39,516 nt of DNA from Anaerolineae bacterium (GTDB taxonomy: Bacteria; Chloroflexota; Anaerolineae; B4-G1), in the NCBI GenBank assembly GCA_030612585.1, contig JAUWNP010000021.1, positions 1 through 39,516 of the forward strand, read 5' to 3'. The notes below the pieces were generated by a model. That model ran no database searches. It was not told the DNA's origin and saw only the letters and a program-made list of their open reading frames with translations. Below are positions 7,407-16,595 of this stretch, piece after piece; position 1 is the stretch's first letter, and each line of letters begins with the position of its first letter. Made by a program: the position numbers and the translations under genes.

Positions 7407-10400
7407 CTAGTGGTCTCTTTCGGCCGGCGTTTTATCCGCATCCAAAACCCGGCGGATAACCTGTGCCAGCGTGTTCACATCGAGGGGTTTTTGAATTATG
7501 TCTAGAATGCCTTCCTTTCTCAACTCCTGTATGCCCTCCGCCGCGTGGCCTGTGATTGCCACCGCCTTCAGATAGGGGTTCGTCTTCTTCAGTTCCCGCA
7601 CCAACTCTTTCCCCCCCATCTCTGGCATCACAATGTCCGTCACCACCAGGTCCACCCCAGCCGCCGATCGGTACACCTCCAGTGCCTCCCGCCCGTTCGC
7701 CGCCGCCAGCACCCGGTAGCCCAGCGTCTCCAATGTCTCCCGGCCTGCCTCTCGCACCTTCTCCTCGTCCTCCACCAGCAGGATGGTCTCTCCCTTTCCC
7801 TCTGGAGGAGCCGCGGTCTCCTCCGAGACCTCCTCCTCCCCGGCCTCATGGGCCGGGAGGTAGATCTGGAAGGTCGTCCCGCGCCCTGCCTCCGTCTCTA
7901 CTCCGATGCGCCCCTCGTGCTGCTTCACGATGCCGTACACCTGCGCCAGCCCCAGCCCCGTCCCCTGCCCTACAGGCTTGGTGGTGAAAAAGGGTTCGAA
8001 GAGATGGGGCATCACGTCGGGTGGTATGCCAGTGCCCGTGTCCGACACGGCCAGGCAGACCCATTCCCCCGCATCCATCTCCGCCACCGGCGGTTCCTCG
8101 CCCGGCCTCACCTCCATCCTAGACAAACCGATGCGCAGTTCTCCTCCCTCCGGCATGGCATCCCGCGCGTTGACCGCCAGGTTCATCACCACCTGCTGGA
8201 TGCGGGTGGAATCGGCGTTCACCACGTATTCCTCCGCTCCTATCTCCAGCAGGAGGCGGATGTTCTCCGGAAGCGTGCGCCGCAGGATGTCAATTACCTC
8301 CTCGATGAAGGGCTTGAGGTCCACGGGCTGGGTCTCGATGGGGGAGCGGCGGCTGAAGTCCAGAATCTGTCGCACCAGTTGTGCTGCCCGTCGGGCTTCG
8401 TCCAGGATGGTCTCAAGGCCCGGCACTAGATCGGGAGGTAGATGGGACTTCCCCCGAAGTATCTGAGCGTAGAGTATGATGGTTGTCAGGAAATTGTTGA
8501 AGTCGTGGGCGATGCCCCCGGCTAGTTGCCCGACGGCCGCCAGCCGGTCCTGTCGCCGTATCTGTTCCTCGAGATGCTTGCGCGCGGTGACGTCGGTAGC
8601 CACGATGATGGCACCCGTGACTTCACCGTCCTGGTCTCGGAGCGGAGAGTACCAGGGCTCGAGTATCACCCCGTCCACTTCCACGGTCGAGACAAACGCT
8701 TCGCCTGCGAGCACCCGGCGGACATCTTCCACGATCTGTGGCACGTCGTGGTACAAGTCGAAGACCGACTGTCCGACGACCTCGCCAGGTTTGAGTCCCA
8801 GAGACTCCAGTCCTTTGCCCTCCGAGAGCGTGAGCACGCCCTCCCGATCCAGCGCATATAGAATGACGGGCGCATTGGAAACGACGGTGCGTAGACGCTC
8901 CTCCAGAGCGGCCTGCGTTCGCTCAAAAAGACGCGCTTTTTCGATGACCACTGCCAACTGATCCGCCATGATCTGTAGAACCGCCACCTCATCTTCGTCA
9001 AAGGCGGCTTCTTGGACGGACTGTACGTCGAGGGCGCCGATGACCCGCTCACCCACCTTGAGTGGCAAAGCCATTTCCGAACGAGTTTCTGGCAGCAGCG
9101 GATTCTTGAAGTGCACGGCGTCGGTGTCCACAGCGGGGGCGATGTGCGGCTGACCGGTGCTGGCGGCGTAGCCCACGATGCCGACCTCTCCCACTTTCAA
9201 CTTGTGCCCGCGCTTCAGCATCTGGCGACCGACCTCGCCGGTGGCCGCCCTCAAGACGGCATACTCGCCCCGCTCATCCACCAGAAAGATGCCGGCGTGA
9301 TAGAATCCAAAACGCTCTCGGATCAAATTGGCGGCCCGGTTCAACAGTTCGCCCACATCGCGCGCAGTGGTGGCGTCGCGGGCCACCTCAGCCGCCACCT
9401 GGAGTTGCACGGTCCGGCGTTCCAATTCGGCGGTGCGCCCGGCCACGCGCTGTTCCAATTCCTCGGCGTGGCGCTGCACCTGTTCGTGCAGGCGGGCTTG
9501 CTGGATGGCAATCGCCAGTTGGTCGGCCAATTCTCGTGCGATGTCCACGTGTTCGGGAACGAAGGCGCTGGGACTTTCTGCCCCCAGGTTGAGGATGCCG
9601 ATCAGTTCACCGTGGGTGATGAGGGGTAACATCATGTGGGAACGCACCCCTTCATCAGACAGCGTTTGACCCGCCGCTGTCGGATGGGGTAAGGTCAGGA
9701 TGTCCTCCACCAGGTAGGGCCTGCCCCGTTGAAGCGACTGGATGTCTCCGAAGTCTTCCGGCGATAGGCTTGTTCCTGCGCTTACCGTAGTCTCGCCGTT
9801 GACGTGGGCGGCAATCAACTTGGCCTCGTGCGCCTCCAGGTCAAACACCACGACGCTGGCCTGCTGGCAGGGTACCAGACGCCGGACGTGGCGCAGGGCG
9901 GCCTGGGCGGTGGCGTTCGGCGACCAGGCGGCCAGAATGGCGCCGTCAATCGCGTGCAGTATTCTTAATCGTTCGATGTACTGCCGCAGTGCCTCCTCTG
10001 CACGCTTGCGCTCGGTGATGTCTCGTTGAATAACAATATAGCCAGAAGTTTGTCCTTGCTCATCAACTAAGAGGGATATCTTGAACTCACAAGTAAAAGT
10101 GCTGCTGTCCTTTCTCCTATTGAGATATTCACCAGTCCATGTCTTGCCCGAGGAGACAGTTTCATAAGTATCTTCCTCTATTTGCCCTGCTCCGGCCTCA
10201 GCATTTAGTATATCCAGGTTCTTCCCTATGAGTTCTTCTTGGGAGTAACCATATAGCTTCTCAGTAGCCTTGTTGATATATGTGATCTCAAAGTCAGTGT
10301 TGGTAACAACTATGGCATCCGTTACCTGTTCGGCCACCGAACTGAGAAATCGCAGCGCCTTCTCCGCCTCTCGCTTCTCAACTGCCCTGCGAATCGTCAC

Positions 10401-10739
10401 CAGCAATTGTGTCATATCGTAGGGCTTCTGCACGTAGGAATAGGCTCCCAGGTTGACCGCCTCGATCGCAGATGTCTGTGAGGCGTACCCGGTGAGCAGG
10501 ATACACTCCGTGCCAGGGCAGCGGTTCTTGATCTCTCCCATCACCTCCAGACCGGACATGTCCTCCAGCCTGAGGTCAATCAGGGCCACAGCAGGTCTCT
10601 CCTCCTCGGTCTGATCCAGGGCCGCCTGTCCCGTGGCGACGGCTACGGGTGCATACCCCTTGGCCCTGAGGATGTCGGAGAGAGTTTTCCTGAGACTGGG
10701 ATCATCGTCTATGATGAGGATATTGTGCTTTGTATCCAT
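7407..10739 (-). CDS. Hybrid sensor histidine kinase, REC-PAS-GAF-GAF-PAS-HisKA-HATPase-REC
   Basis: The product has 1110 residues with no membrane segment, so it is cytoplasmic. The N-terminal receiver has Asp55 and Lys105. A PAS domain spans about 130-250 and ends in the DITERKRAEE linker. Two GAF domains lie at about 265-415 and 440-605, separated by a coiled coil. A second PAS spans about 615-725. The dimerisation helix holds His745 in GGIAHDFNNFLTT. The ATPase has the N-box NLAVNARDAM (N857), DTGTG (900-904) and GQGTGLGL. A C-terminal receiver has Asp1035 and Lys1084. All catalytic residues are present. Having receivers at both ends suggests it takes phosphate input from another kinase and passes it on. 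It is the third gene of a minus-strand signalling cluster with the two genes upstream. Confidence 0.93.
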   Translation of the reverse strand: MDTKHNILIIDDDPSLRKTLSDILRAKGYAPVAVATGQAALDQTEEERPAVALIDLRLEDMSGLEVMGEIKNRCPGTECILLTGYASQTSAIEAVNLGAYSYVQKPYDMTQLLVTIRRAVEKREAEKALRFLSSVAEQVTDAIVVTNTDFEITYINKATEKLYGYSQEELIGKNLDILNAEAGAGQIEEDTYETVSSGKTWTGEYLNRRKDSSTFTCEFKISLLVDEQGQTSGYIVIQRDITERKRAEEALRQYIERLRILHAIDGAILAAWSPNATAQAALRHVRRLVPCQQASVVVFDLEAHEAKLIAAHVNGETTVSAGTSLSPEDFGDIQSLQRGRPYLVEDILTLPHPTAAGQTLSDEGVRSHMMLPLITHGELIGILNLGAESPSAFVPEHVDIARELADQLAIAIQQARLHEQVQRHAEELEQRVAGRTAELERRTVQLQVAAEVARDATTARDVGELLNRAANLIRERFGFYHAGIFLVDERGEYAVLRAATGEVGRQMLKRGHKLKVGEVGIVGYAASTGQPHIAPAVDTDAVHFKNPLLPETRSEMALPLKVGERVIGALDVQSVQEAAFDEDEVAVLQIMADQLAVVIEKARLFERTQAALEERLRTVVSNAPVILYALDREGVLTLSEGKGLESLGLKPGEVVGQSVFDLYHDVPQIVEDVRRVLAGEAFVSTVEVDGVILEPWYSPLRDQDGEVTGAIIVATDVTARKHLEEQIRRQDRLAAVGQLAGGIAHDFNNFLTTIILYAQILRGKSHLPPDLVPGLETILDEARRAAQLVRQILDFSRRSPIETQPVDLKPFIEEVIDILRRTLPENIRLLLEIGAEEYVVNADSTRIQQVVMNLAVNARDAMPEGGELRIGLSRMEVRPGEEPPVAEMDAGEWVCLAVSDTGTGIPPDVMPHLFEPFFTTKPVGQGTGLGLAQVYGIVKQHEGRIGVETEAGRGTTFQIYLPAHEAGEEEVSEETAAPPEGKGETILLVEDEEKVREAGRETLETLGYRVLAAANGREALEVYRSAAGVDLVVTDIVMPEMGGKELVRELKKTNPYLKAVAITGHAAEGIQELRKEGILDIIQKPLDVNTLAQVIRRVLDADKTPAERDH

Positions 10740-10763
10740 AGCACACCGTGCTTTCTTTGGGGG

Positions 10764-10920
10764 GTAGGGAGTAAGGAGTAGGAAGTAGGGCTACCTCATT
10801 ATTTACTTCCTACTTCCTATTTCCCATTCCCTTCCTACCACGCCGTTCCGTGCTGGCGATGAGGCCGCTATGTAAGATCTTCCCCCTACTTCCTACTCCC
10901 TACTTCTTACTCCCTACATA
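10764..10920. repeat. Low-complexity TACTTCCTAC intergenic repeats
   Basis: The gap between the two signalling genes is filled with degenerate GTAGGGAGTAAGGAGTAGG and TACTTCCTACTTCC units. GTAGGAAGTA (10778-10787) and TACTTCCTAC (10804-10813) form a perfect 10-bp hairpin, and a third block (about 10882-10916) repeats the CT-rich strand up to the stop codon of the upstream gene. The pattern belongs to the same type of repeat seen elsewhere in this window. Confidence 0.6.
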
Positions 10921-11735
10921 CCCAGAACTCTGCTCAGCTCTTGACGGCGGATCTCGGCCAATAGTTGCAAAAGATGCTCTATCTCCAGGGGTTTGTGGAG
11001 GCAGGTGTGGGCACCGATCTTCAGCGCAGCCTCTATCGCTGACGTCATCTCCTCCCGGTAGCCGGTCACCAGCACCACCGGCAAGTGAGGATGCCGCTCC
11101 CTGATCTCCCTGAGAATCCCCAGACCGCTGATGTTGTTCAACCTCATGTCCAGGAGCACCACCTGCTCATCCGCTCCGAGCCTCTCCACCACGCTGTGTG
11201 GATCGCTGACCTGGGTCACCGCGAAGCCTCGCATCCGCAATACGTCCCCCAGCGTCTTGCAGAACTGCGGGTCGTCGTCCACGATGGCGATGGAGCGCTC
11301 CTTGCGCAGCGAGGAGAAGAAGCAGAGCAAGCAGTTGATGTCCAACGGCTTGGTCAGGGCGGCGATAGCGCCTTCTTCCAATCCCTCCTCGACCAGCCTG
11401 TCGGTGGAGTAGGCGGTCATCAGCACGACCGGTAGGTCAGGCCGCCTGGTCTTGATGGTTCTGTAGAGTTCCACTCCGTTGACCTCTGGCATCTTAATGT
11501 CGGTCAGGACGCAGTCGAAGGGCCTGTCCTGCCACCGCGAGTGCCACCGCGAGTACTCGTGGCGGGGCTCGTGGCGGTGAGCGGAGCCGAAGGAACCCTG
11601 CGTCACCTTTTCCAGGGCTTCAGGACCGGAGTGAACAGCCTCGGCCTCGTACCCCTTGACCTTGAGGATGTCCACGAGGGTCTTGGCCATCATACGGTCG
11701 TCGTCCACGACCAGGATGCGAAGTTTGCCTTCCAT
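10914..11735 (-). CDS. Tandem receiver-domain protein without output domain
   Basis: The product has 273 residues. The first receiver (about 5-140) has the acidic pocket DDD (11-13), phospho-acceptor Asp79 in CVLTDIKMP and Lys129 in ALTKPLD. The second (about 147-262) has DDD (153-155), Asp196 in VVLLDMRLN and Lys248 in CLHKPLE. There is no DNA-binding or enzymatic domain, so it probably relays or buffers phosphate between the two neighbouring kinases. The loop before the first acceptor strand carries about 20 extra residues rich in His, Arg, Trp and Ser, encoded by a palindromic repeat. The usual receiver spacing is restored if that insert is removed. It is transcribed between the membrane kinase and the hybrid kinase. 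Confidence 0.9.
   Translation of the reverse strand: MEGKLRILVVDDDRMMAKTLVDILKVKGYEAEAVHSGPEALEKVTQGSFGSAHRHEPRHEYSRWHSRWQDRPFDCVLTDIKMPEVNGVELYRTIKTRRPDLPVVLMTAYSTDRLVEEGLEEGAIAALTKPLDINCLLCFFSSLRKERSIAIVDDDPQFCKTLGDVLRMRGFAVTQVSDPHSVVERLGADEQVVLLDMRLNNISGLGILREIRERHPHLPVVLVTGYREEMTSAIEAALKIGAHTCLHKPLEIEHLLQLLAEIRRQELSRVLGM
11531..11578. repeat. In-frame palindromic repeat inside the first receiver domain
   Basis: Two tandem GCCACCGCGAGT units (11531-11554) face an imperfect inverse of themselves (11555-11578, 17 of 24 positions matching). The whole is a 48-base quasi-palindrome that adds about 16 residues to a surface loop of the receiver without changing frame. Its length is a multiple of three. 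Confidence 0.7.
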
Positions 11736-11762
11736 TGTGCGCCTACCCCTTTGTGTGATGCG

Positions 11763-11930
11763 TGAAACGTGAGACGTGAAGCGTCAAGCGTGAAACGTGA
11801 AGCGTGAAACGTAACTGACTGCTCATCCGTCACGCTTCACTGTTCTCCATCTCCCCTGCTCCCCTGCCCCCCTGCTCCCCCGCTCCCTGTCTCCCTGTCA
11901 CCTTGTCCCTAGTCCCCAGTCCCTAGCCTG
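11763..11930. repeat. Intergenic GTGAAACGT / CTCCCTGTC low-complexity repeats
   Basis: The stretch 11763-11812 holds about five degenerate copies of GTGAAACGTGAAGC. GTGAAGCGTGA (11797-11807) pairs with TCACGCTTCAC (11830-11840) as an 11-bp hairpin. The stretch 11850-11925 is CT-rich (CTCCCCTGC, TCCCTGTC units) and runs into the 3' end of the membrane kinase gene, contributing its last codons. Confidence 0.6.
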
Positions 11931-14071
11931 ACCGTAAACGCACTGCCCTTGCCCTCCTCGCTCTCCACCTCAATGCTGCCCCCGTTGGCCTCCACCAGGT
12001 TCTTGGAGATTGGCAGCCCCAGCCCGATGCCTTTGGCCTTGGTGGTGAACAGCGGCTCGAAGATCTTCCCCACGTTCTCCTCAGAGATGCCGCAGCCGGT
12101 GTCGCTTATTGAGACACGGAGACAGGGAGAAGGGGAGACAGGGGGACTATCTCCTTGTCTCCTTGTCCCCGTGTCCCCGCGTCTCCCTATCCCCTTGTCT
12201 TCTGACACGTGTATCATCAGCCGGCCACCATCGGGCATGGCCTGGTAAGCGTTGGTGACCAGGTTGGTCAGCACCTGTCCCATCTGACGGGGGTCTACGA
12301 ACACGGGGGGCAGGTCGGAGGGTATCTCGGTGACGACTTCCACATCCTCGGGCGGAGGTCGTCTCTTCAACACCTGGGAAACCAGAGCGGAGACGGCTAT
12401 TTTCTCCTTTTCGGCCGGCCTGGTGCGCGAGAAGTCCAGGAGGTCCGAGACAATCTTATCCGCATCACGGACCTCTGAGGAGACGATGTCCAGGTATTCC
12501 CTGGTGGTCTCATCGGCGTCGGCGAGGGTAATTTGGAGAAAGTAGACGGCGTTGGAGATCACGCCCAGCGGGTTGCGCAGTTCGTGGCCCACGCCGCCGG
12601 CCAGTTGGCCGAGGATGGCCAGTTTCTCCCGGCGGATCAGTTGTTCCTGCGCATCCTGAAGTTCCTGGGTGCGCTCTTCTACCATTTCCTCCAGCCGCTC
12701 GGAGTACTCTTTCAGCGCCTCCTCTGCTCGTTTGCGCTCCTCATCCAACTTTATGTTGTGCAGGGCGAAAGCGATGTCTCCGGCAACCTCTTCGAACAAG
12801 GCTCGCTCCTCCTCGTCGGCGGTGAAATCAGCGGGGATGGAGACAGATGATAGGCCATACACCTTCCCCTCGTGTTCCAACCGGACGGTCATCGCTCCCC
12901 TGCCACCGCAATCCACCGACAGGGGGCAGTCGGCGCAGACAGAGAGCGTGTCTTCGGTTACCACAATGCCCGGTTGCGACAGCGCCCTCCGACCGCAAGC
13001 GGTCAACTCGCCACGCTTCAGTCGCTCGACCATAGGCAAGAAATCCCCGCCTAACCCGGCCTCGGTGGCTGTCACGAGTTCTCCGGCCTCATCCAACAGC
13101 GCAATCCAAACACTGTAATAGCCACGCGTTTCAATCAGGTTGTCGCAAGCGGATTGAAGCAGCCGGTCACGGTTCTTTTCTCTGGTGATGAGTTGGTTGA
13201 CGTTGCGGATGGCACGCAGCACGGCGTTGAGGTGTGTTATCCTCTCCTCCGCTCGGATGAGATCCTCGGTTTTCCTTTTCGCAAATACATTGGCAGCAGA
13301 GTATGTACAGGCAATTCCAACCATTAACAATAATAGCGAGCCAAGTATACGAGCCATATCTTGAAACTCGGCTCCCCACATATTCCATATATACCTCTCG
13401 CCCACGAAACCAAAAAGCAATATTCCACCAAGAATAACTGCATTCGTATACATGTAATACAGATGTGGACTTGCTGTACTCTTTGGCAATTTGAAGAATT
13501 CTCTTGTCGCGTTTAAATATAGCAGTGCTTGGGCAAGAAAAAGAATGAATATGCCATTTACCGCTTCCTTAAACACGATAGAGTGTGTCACTGATAGCGG
13601 CATGCTCACATTGGCGGGAGGCACGTTTAGGGTGAATACCCATCTGAACACGGTGTACAGCAATGCTGTATTGAATAAACGGAATATTATCTCTCCGAGA
13701 TAGAGACTATGCCTGGTACGTGAGAACCATCCAAGCCACACGATCCATAGGGTAAACGGAGGCACGGACACCAATGGCCCATAACCACTCTGCGGCATCC
13801 ACAATATCCACATGGTCTGGCACCCGCCACAAAGGGCGGATAAAAGCCCGTATTTCCAGCCCCAGGCAAGCGTTATCAACATAGGGAATAGCAGGCCGAG
13901 GAGAAAACTCATTCTATAGGAGCCGTAAAAGACAAAATCCACCGGATAAAAGTTTACGGCAAACCCCAGTAACCCAAAGATAATCGAGATTGTGACTTTG
14001 TATGCGGTTACGTTTTGATCGTTCGATCCCGAATACACGGAACCATCATCATCTATGCCAACTTGTTTCAT
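11909..14071 (-). CDS. Membrane sensor histidine kinase with cysteine-rich GAF domain
   Basis: The product has 720 residues. The N-terminal third (about 25-265) holds seven or so hydrophobic segments and is a membrane sensor of unrecognised family. A GAF domain follows (about 285-440). It has the cluster CADCPLSVDCGG (Cys379, Cys382, Cys388) plus Cys359, a pattern that could bind a metal or Fe-S centre. A coiled coil leads to the dimerisation helix with His496 in GGVGHELRNPL. The ATPase domain has N607, DTGCG (657-661) and GIGLGL. Residues 624-651 (DKGIGRRGDTGTRRQG and following Ser/Pro residues) are an extra loop encoded by a low-complexity repeat. It is the first gene of the three-gene signalling cluster; its likely partner is the tandem-receiver protein downstream. 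Confidence 0.92.
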   Translation of the reverse strand: MKQVGIDDDGSVYSGSNDQNVTAYKVTISIIFGLLGFAVNFYPVDFVFYGSYRMSFLLGLLFPMLITLAWGWKYGLLSALCGGCQTMWILWMPQSGYGPLVSVPPFTLWIVWLGWFSRTRHSLYLGEIIFRLFNTALLYTVFRWVFTLNVPPANVSMPLSVTHSIVFKEAVNGIFILFLAQALLYLNATREFFKLPKSTASPHLYYMYTNAVILGGILLFGFVGERYIWNMWGAEFQDMARILGSLLLLMVGIACTYSAANVFAKRKTEDLIRAEERITHLNAVLRAIRNVNQLITREKNRDRLLQSACDNLIETRGYYSVWIALLDEAGELVTATEAGLGGDFLPMVERLKRGELTACGRRALSQPGIVVTEDTLSVCADCPLSVDCGGRGAMTVRLEHEGKVYGLSSVSIPADFTADEEERALFEEVAGDIAFALHNIKLDEERKRAEEALKEYSERLEEMVEERTQELQDAQEQLIRREKLAILGQLAGGVGHELRNPLGVISNAVYFLQITLADADETTREYLDIVSSEVRDADKIVSDLLDFSRTRPAEKEKIAVSALVSQVLKRRPPPEDVEVVTEIPSDLPPVFVDPRQMGQVLTNLVTNAYQAMPDGGRLMIHVSEDKGIGRRGDTGTRRQGDSPPVSPSPCLRVSISDTGCGISEENVGKIFEPLFTTKAKGIGLGLPISKNLVEANGGSIEVESEEGKGSAFTVRLGTGD
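12119..12202. repeat. In-frame GA/CT low-complexity repeat inside the kinase ATPase domain
   Basis: On the plus strand a GACACGGAGACAGGGAGA half is followed by a CTCCTTGTCTCCTTGTCC half, giving an imperfect inverted repeat of 84 bases. It encodes residues 624-651, between two strands just before the DTGCG motif. The length is a multiple of three, so frame and all catalytic motifs are kept. Confidence 0.7.
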
Positions 14072-14204
14072 GATTTATCCTCTCAGAATTGGTGGAACCG
14101 AGGTGCTCGTTACCAACGAGACGATTGATGAGCATCTCACCCTTCCCACGGTTGGAGTAAAAGTCCTGCCGCATCTGGACGATAGGGGCTCCGTGGTGGT
14201 TTAA
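14070..14204 (+). CDS. Possible 44-residue ORF or gene remnant
   Basis: The ORF runs from ATG at 14070 to TAA at 14202-14204, divergent from and just touching the start of the kinase gene. The peptide reads like natural coding sequence (VLVTNETIDEHLTLPTVGV, then HLDDRGSVVV), but no ribosome binding site is visible and no family is recognised. It may be the tail of a decayed gene. Confidence 0.3.
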   Translation: MIYPLRIGGTEVLVTNETIDEHLTLPTVGVKVLPHLDDRGSVVV

Positions 14205-14544
14205 CGTTTACCGCCAAGGCGTTCTTCTTCGCCTGACACGGATTTCAGTATAATGCAACTTGGCGCAGAAGTCAAAACCCGCCAGGCGGGGGCATGTAAT
14301 TCTGTCCCGGTCGCTGCGCTGGTCGGGACTGGTGTGCACGTTGTGAATAAAATCTAACGAAATGTTAATGCTACTCTTATCTATTTCTGATGTAGAACGA
14401 TTATACTTAGAACTGAATGGGGATAGGTAAGGTGAAACGCGAGGCGTAGAACCTGAAACATAATTACGCACTACGTGAAAGTCACTTTCTGCACTGTCTA
14501 CAAAGTCAGATTCTGGTTTGATAAAGTATACAAGGAGGAAACGT
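14205..14544 (+). promoter_or_regulatory. Upstream region of dnaK
   Basis: This 340-base gap contains a TATAAT at 14249-14254 with only a poor -35 (TTCTTC at 14225-14230, 18-base spacer), and a 13-base palindrome GAAAGTCACTTTC at 14477-14489, 56 bases before the start codon, that could be an operator. No CIRCE element (TTAGCACTC-N9-GAGTGCTAA) and no HAIR-type HspR site was found. How dnaK is controlled therefore remains open. The segment 14247-14279 recurs at 34657-34688. Confidence 0.4.
14247..14279 (+). repeat. Copy 1 of a shared upstream motif ending GAAGTCAAAACC
   Basis: AGTATAATGCAACTTGGCG followed by CAGAAGTCAAAACC. Allowing one gap, it matches 34657-34688 at AGTATA, TGGCG and the terminal GAAGTCAAAACC. 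Both copies lie in promoter-rich gaps upstream of plus-strand genes. Confidence 0.45.
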
Positions 14545-16476
14545 ATGAGTAAGATTATCGGAATTGACCTGGGTACGACCAACTCAGTGGTCTCTGTGAT
14601 GGAAGGGGGCGAGCCCGTCGTGATCCCGACCGCCGAAGGCGGCCGGCTGTGCCCCTCGGTCGTCGCGTTCACCAAGGGCGGCGAGCGGTTGGTGGGCCAG
14701 GTCGCCAAGCGGCAGGCGGTCGTCAACCCGGAGAACACAGTCTTCTCCATCAAGCGGCTCATGGGCCGCCGTGACGACGACCCAGAGGTCGAGAAGGCGC
14801 GGCAGTTTCTACCCTACAAAATCGTGCGCGGGCCGGCGGTTGACGCGCGGGTCTACGTCCCACAGACTGGCAAAGAGTACACCCCACAGGAGATATCGGC
14901 CATGATCCTGCGGAAACTGAAGCAGGACGCCGAGGCCTACCTGGGCGAGCCGATCACGCAGGCGGTCATCACCGTGCCTGCCTACTTCAACGACAGCCAG
15001 CGCCAGGCGACCAAGGACGCCGGACAGATCGCCGGTCTGGAGGTTTTGCGCATCATCAACGAGCCGACTGCCTCCAGCCTGGCCTATGGCCTGGACAAGA
15101 AGACGGACGAGACGATCCTGGTCTTCGACTTGGGCGGCGGCACCTTCGACGTCTCCATCCTGGACGTGGGCGAGGGCATTGTCGAGGTGCAGGCTACCAG
15201 TGGGGATACTTTCCTGGGCGGCGACGACTGGGATCAGCGCATCGCAGACTACGTCGCCGACGAGTTCAGGAAAGAGCGGAGCATTGACCTGCGCGAAGAC
15301 CGCCAGGCGTTGCAGCGACTCAAGGAGGCGGCTGAGAAGGCCAAGGTCGAACTCTCGACCGTTATGGAGACGGAGATCAATCTGCCCTTTATCACCGCCG
15401 ATGCTTCCGGCCCCAAGCACCTGCAGATGAAGTTGACGCGGGCCAAACTGGAGCAACTGACCGAAGACCTGGTGCAGCGGTGTCGTGTTCCCTTCGAGCA
15501 GGCGTTGAAGGACGCCAAACTGGCTGCCCAGGATCTGGACGAGGTGGTGCTGGTGGGTGGTGCGACGCGTATGCCGATGATCCAGGACCTGGTGCGCGAA
15601 CTGGCCGGAGGCAAAGAGCCCCACAAGGGAGTCAATCCCGACGAGGTGGTAGCCATCGGTGCGGCCATCCAGGCGGGTGTTCTGGCCGGTGAGGTGAAGG
15701 ACATGCTGCTGCTCGACGTGACGCCGCTGACGCTGGGCGTGGAGACGTTGGGCGGGGTGCTGACATCACTCATTGAGCGCAACACCACCATCCCGGTGCG
15801 CAAGGGCGAGATCTTCTCCACTGCAGTGGACGGCCAGACCGCCGTGACGATCCATGTCCTGCAGGGGGAGCGGCCCATGGCGGCCGATAACAATAGCCTG
15901 GGGATGTTCAACCTGGAGGGCATCCCGCCCGCGCCGCGTGGTGTCCCGCAGGTCGAGGTGACATTCGACATTGACGCCAACGGCATCCTGAATGTCTCGG
16001 CCCAGGACAAGGCCACAGGCAAGGAGCAGCAGATCGCTATCACTGCCACCACGAACCTGAGCAAGGGAGAGGTGGAGCGGCTGGTGCAGGACGCGAAGCG
16101 GCACGAGGCGGAAGACCAACGGCACAAGGAACTGATCGAGGCTCGCAACACCGCCGACGCGCTAATCTACCAGATGGAAAAAATGCTGCGCGACCTGGGC
16201 GACAAGGTGTCTGCATCCGACCGTGGGCGCATCGAGCAGAGCATCGAGGATCTGAAGCGGGCGAAAGATGGCGACGACACGGCTCGCATTCGGCAACTGA
16301 TCGAGCAACTGCAACAAGCCAGTTACGCCATCGGTCAGCAGATGTATGCACAGCAGCAAGCGGCCGATGGGCCGCGGGCTGGGTACGGCGGCAATGGCGG
16401 ATCGCCACCTGGGTACGGCGCCGGGCCGATGCCCGGAGAAGAGGAAGTGATTGAGGGCGAGTTTCAGGAGGTATAG
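14545..16476 (+). CDS. dnaK: Chaperone DnaK (Hsp70)
   Basis: The product has 643 residues from ATG at 14545, preceded by AAGGAGG (14532-14538); this is standard DnaK length. The N-terminal ATPase domain starts [20 protein letters not shown] and contains [50 protein letters not shown] and [14 protein letters not shown]. The peptide-binding domain has [17 protein letters not shown] and [22 protein letters not shown], and the acidic tail [12 protein letters not shown] is typical. It folds and protects proteins with DnaJ and GrpE, neither of which is adjacent. It stands alone between a divergent signalling cluster and a response regulator gene. Confidence 0.97.
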   Translation: MSKIIGIDLGTTNSVVSVMEGGEPVVIPTAEGGRLCPSVVAFTKGGERLVGQVAKRQAVVNPENTVFSIKRLMGRRDDDPEVEKARQFLPYKIVRGPAVDARVYVPQTGKEYTPQEISAMILRKLKQDAEAYLGEPITQAVITVPAYFNDSQRQATKDAGQIAGLEVLRIINEPTASSLAYGLDKKTDETILVFDLGGGTFDVSILDVGEGIVEVQATSGDTFLGGDDWDQRIADYVADEFRKERSIDLREDRQALQRLKEAAEKAKVELSTVMETEINLPFITADASGPKHLQMKLTRAKLEQLTEDLVQRCRVPFEQALKDAKLAAQDLDEVVLVGGATRMPMIQDLVRELAGGKEPHKGVNPDEVVAIGAAIQAGVLAGEVKDMLLLDVTPLTLGVETLGGVLTSLIERNTTIPVRKGEIFSTAVDGQTAVTIHVLQGERPMAADNNSLGMFNLEGIPPAPRGVPQVEVTFDIDANGILNVSAQDKATGKEQQIAITATTNLSKGEVERLVQDAKRHEAEDQRHKELIEARNTADALIYQMEKMLRDLGDKVSASDRGRIEQSIEDLKRAKDGDDTARIRQLIEQLQQASYAIGQQMYAQQQAADGPRAGYGGNGGSPPGYGAGPMPGEEEVIEGEFQEV

Positions 16477-16500
16477 CCGGTAAGTTGGTAGGCTGGGAAA

Positions 16501-16531
16501 CTGGTAGATTGGTGACTCACCAATCTACCAG
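16501..16531. repeat. 31-bp perfect palindrome downstream of dnaK
   Basis: CTGGTAGATTGGTGA (16501-16515) and its exact reverse complement (16517-16531) flank a single C. It lies 24 bases past the dnaK stop within a longer stretch of GGTAxxTTGGTA units (about 16480-16550). It could end transcription as a hairpin, although no T-run follows. Related TTGGTAGATTGG sequence occurs at the cyclase stop codon (about 37908-37921). Confidence 0.7.
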
Positions 16532-16595
16532 GCTACCAATTTACCAATCCGCCAACAGCAAGAGGACAGACTGGCCAGAGCGGAAACTATTCTGT

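Noticed and set aside
10764..11930. CRISPR-like array in the signalling-gene gaps
   Set aside because: The repeats are degenerate, have no constant unit with unique spacers, and no cas gene is near; they are low-complexity intergenic repeats.
14205..14544. CIRCE or HspR (HAIR) site upstream of dnaK
   Set aside because: Neither TTAGCACTC-N9-GAGTGCTAA nor a CTTGAGT/ACTCAAG pair is present; only a short GAAAGTCACTTTC palindrome was found.
14208..14762. Minus-strand 184-codon frame across the dnaK start
   Set aside because: It runs antisense through the conserved dnaK N-terminus and its ribosome site; no family resemblance.
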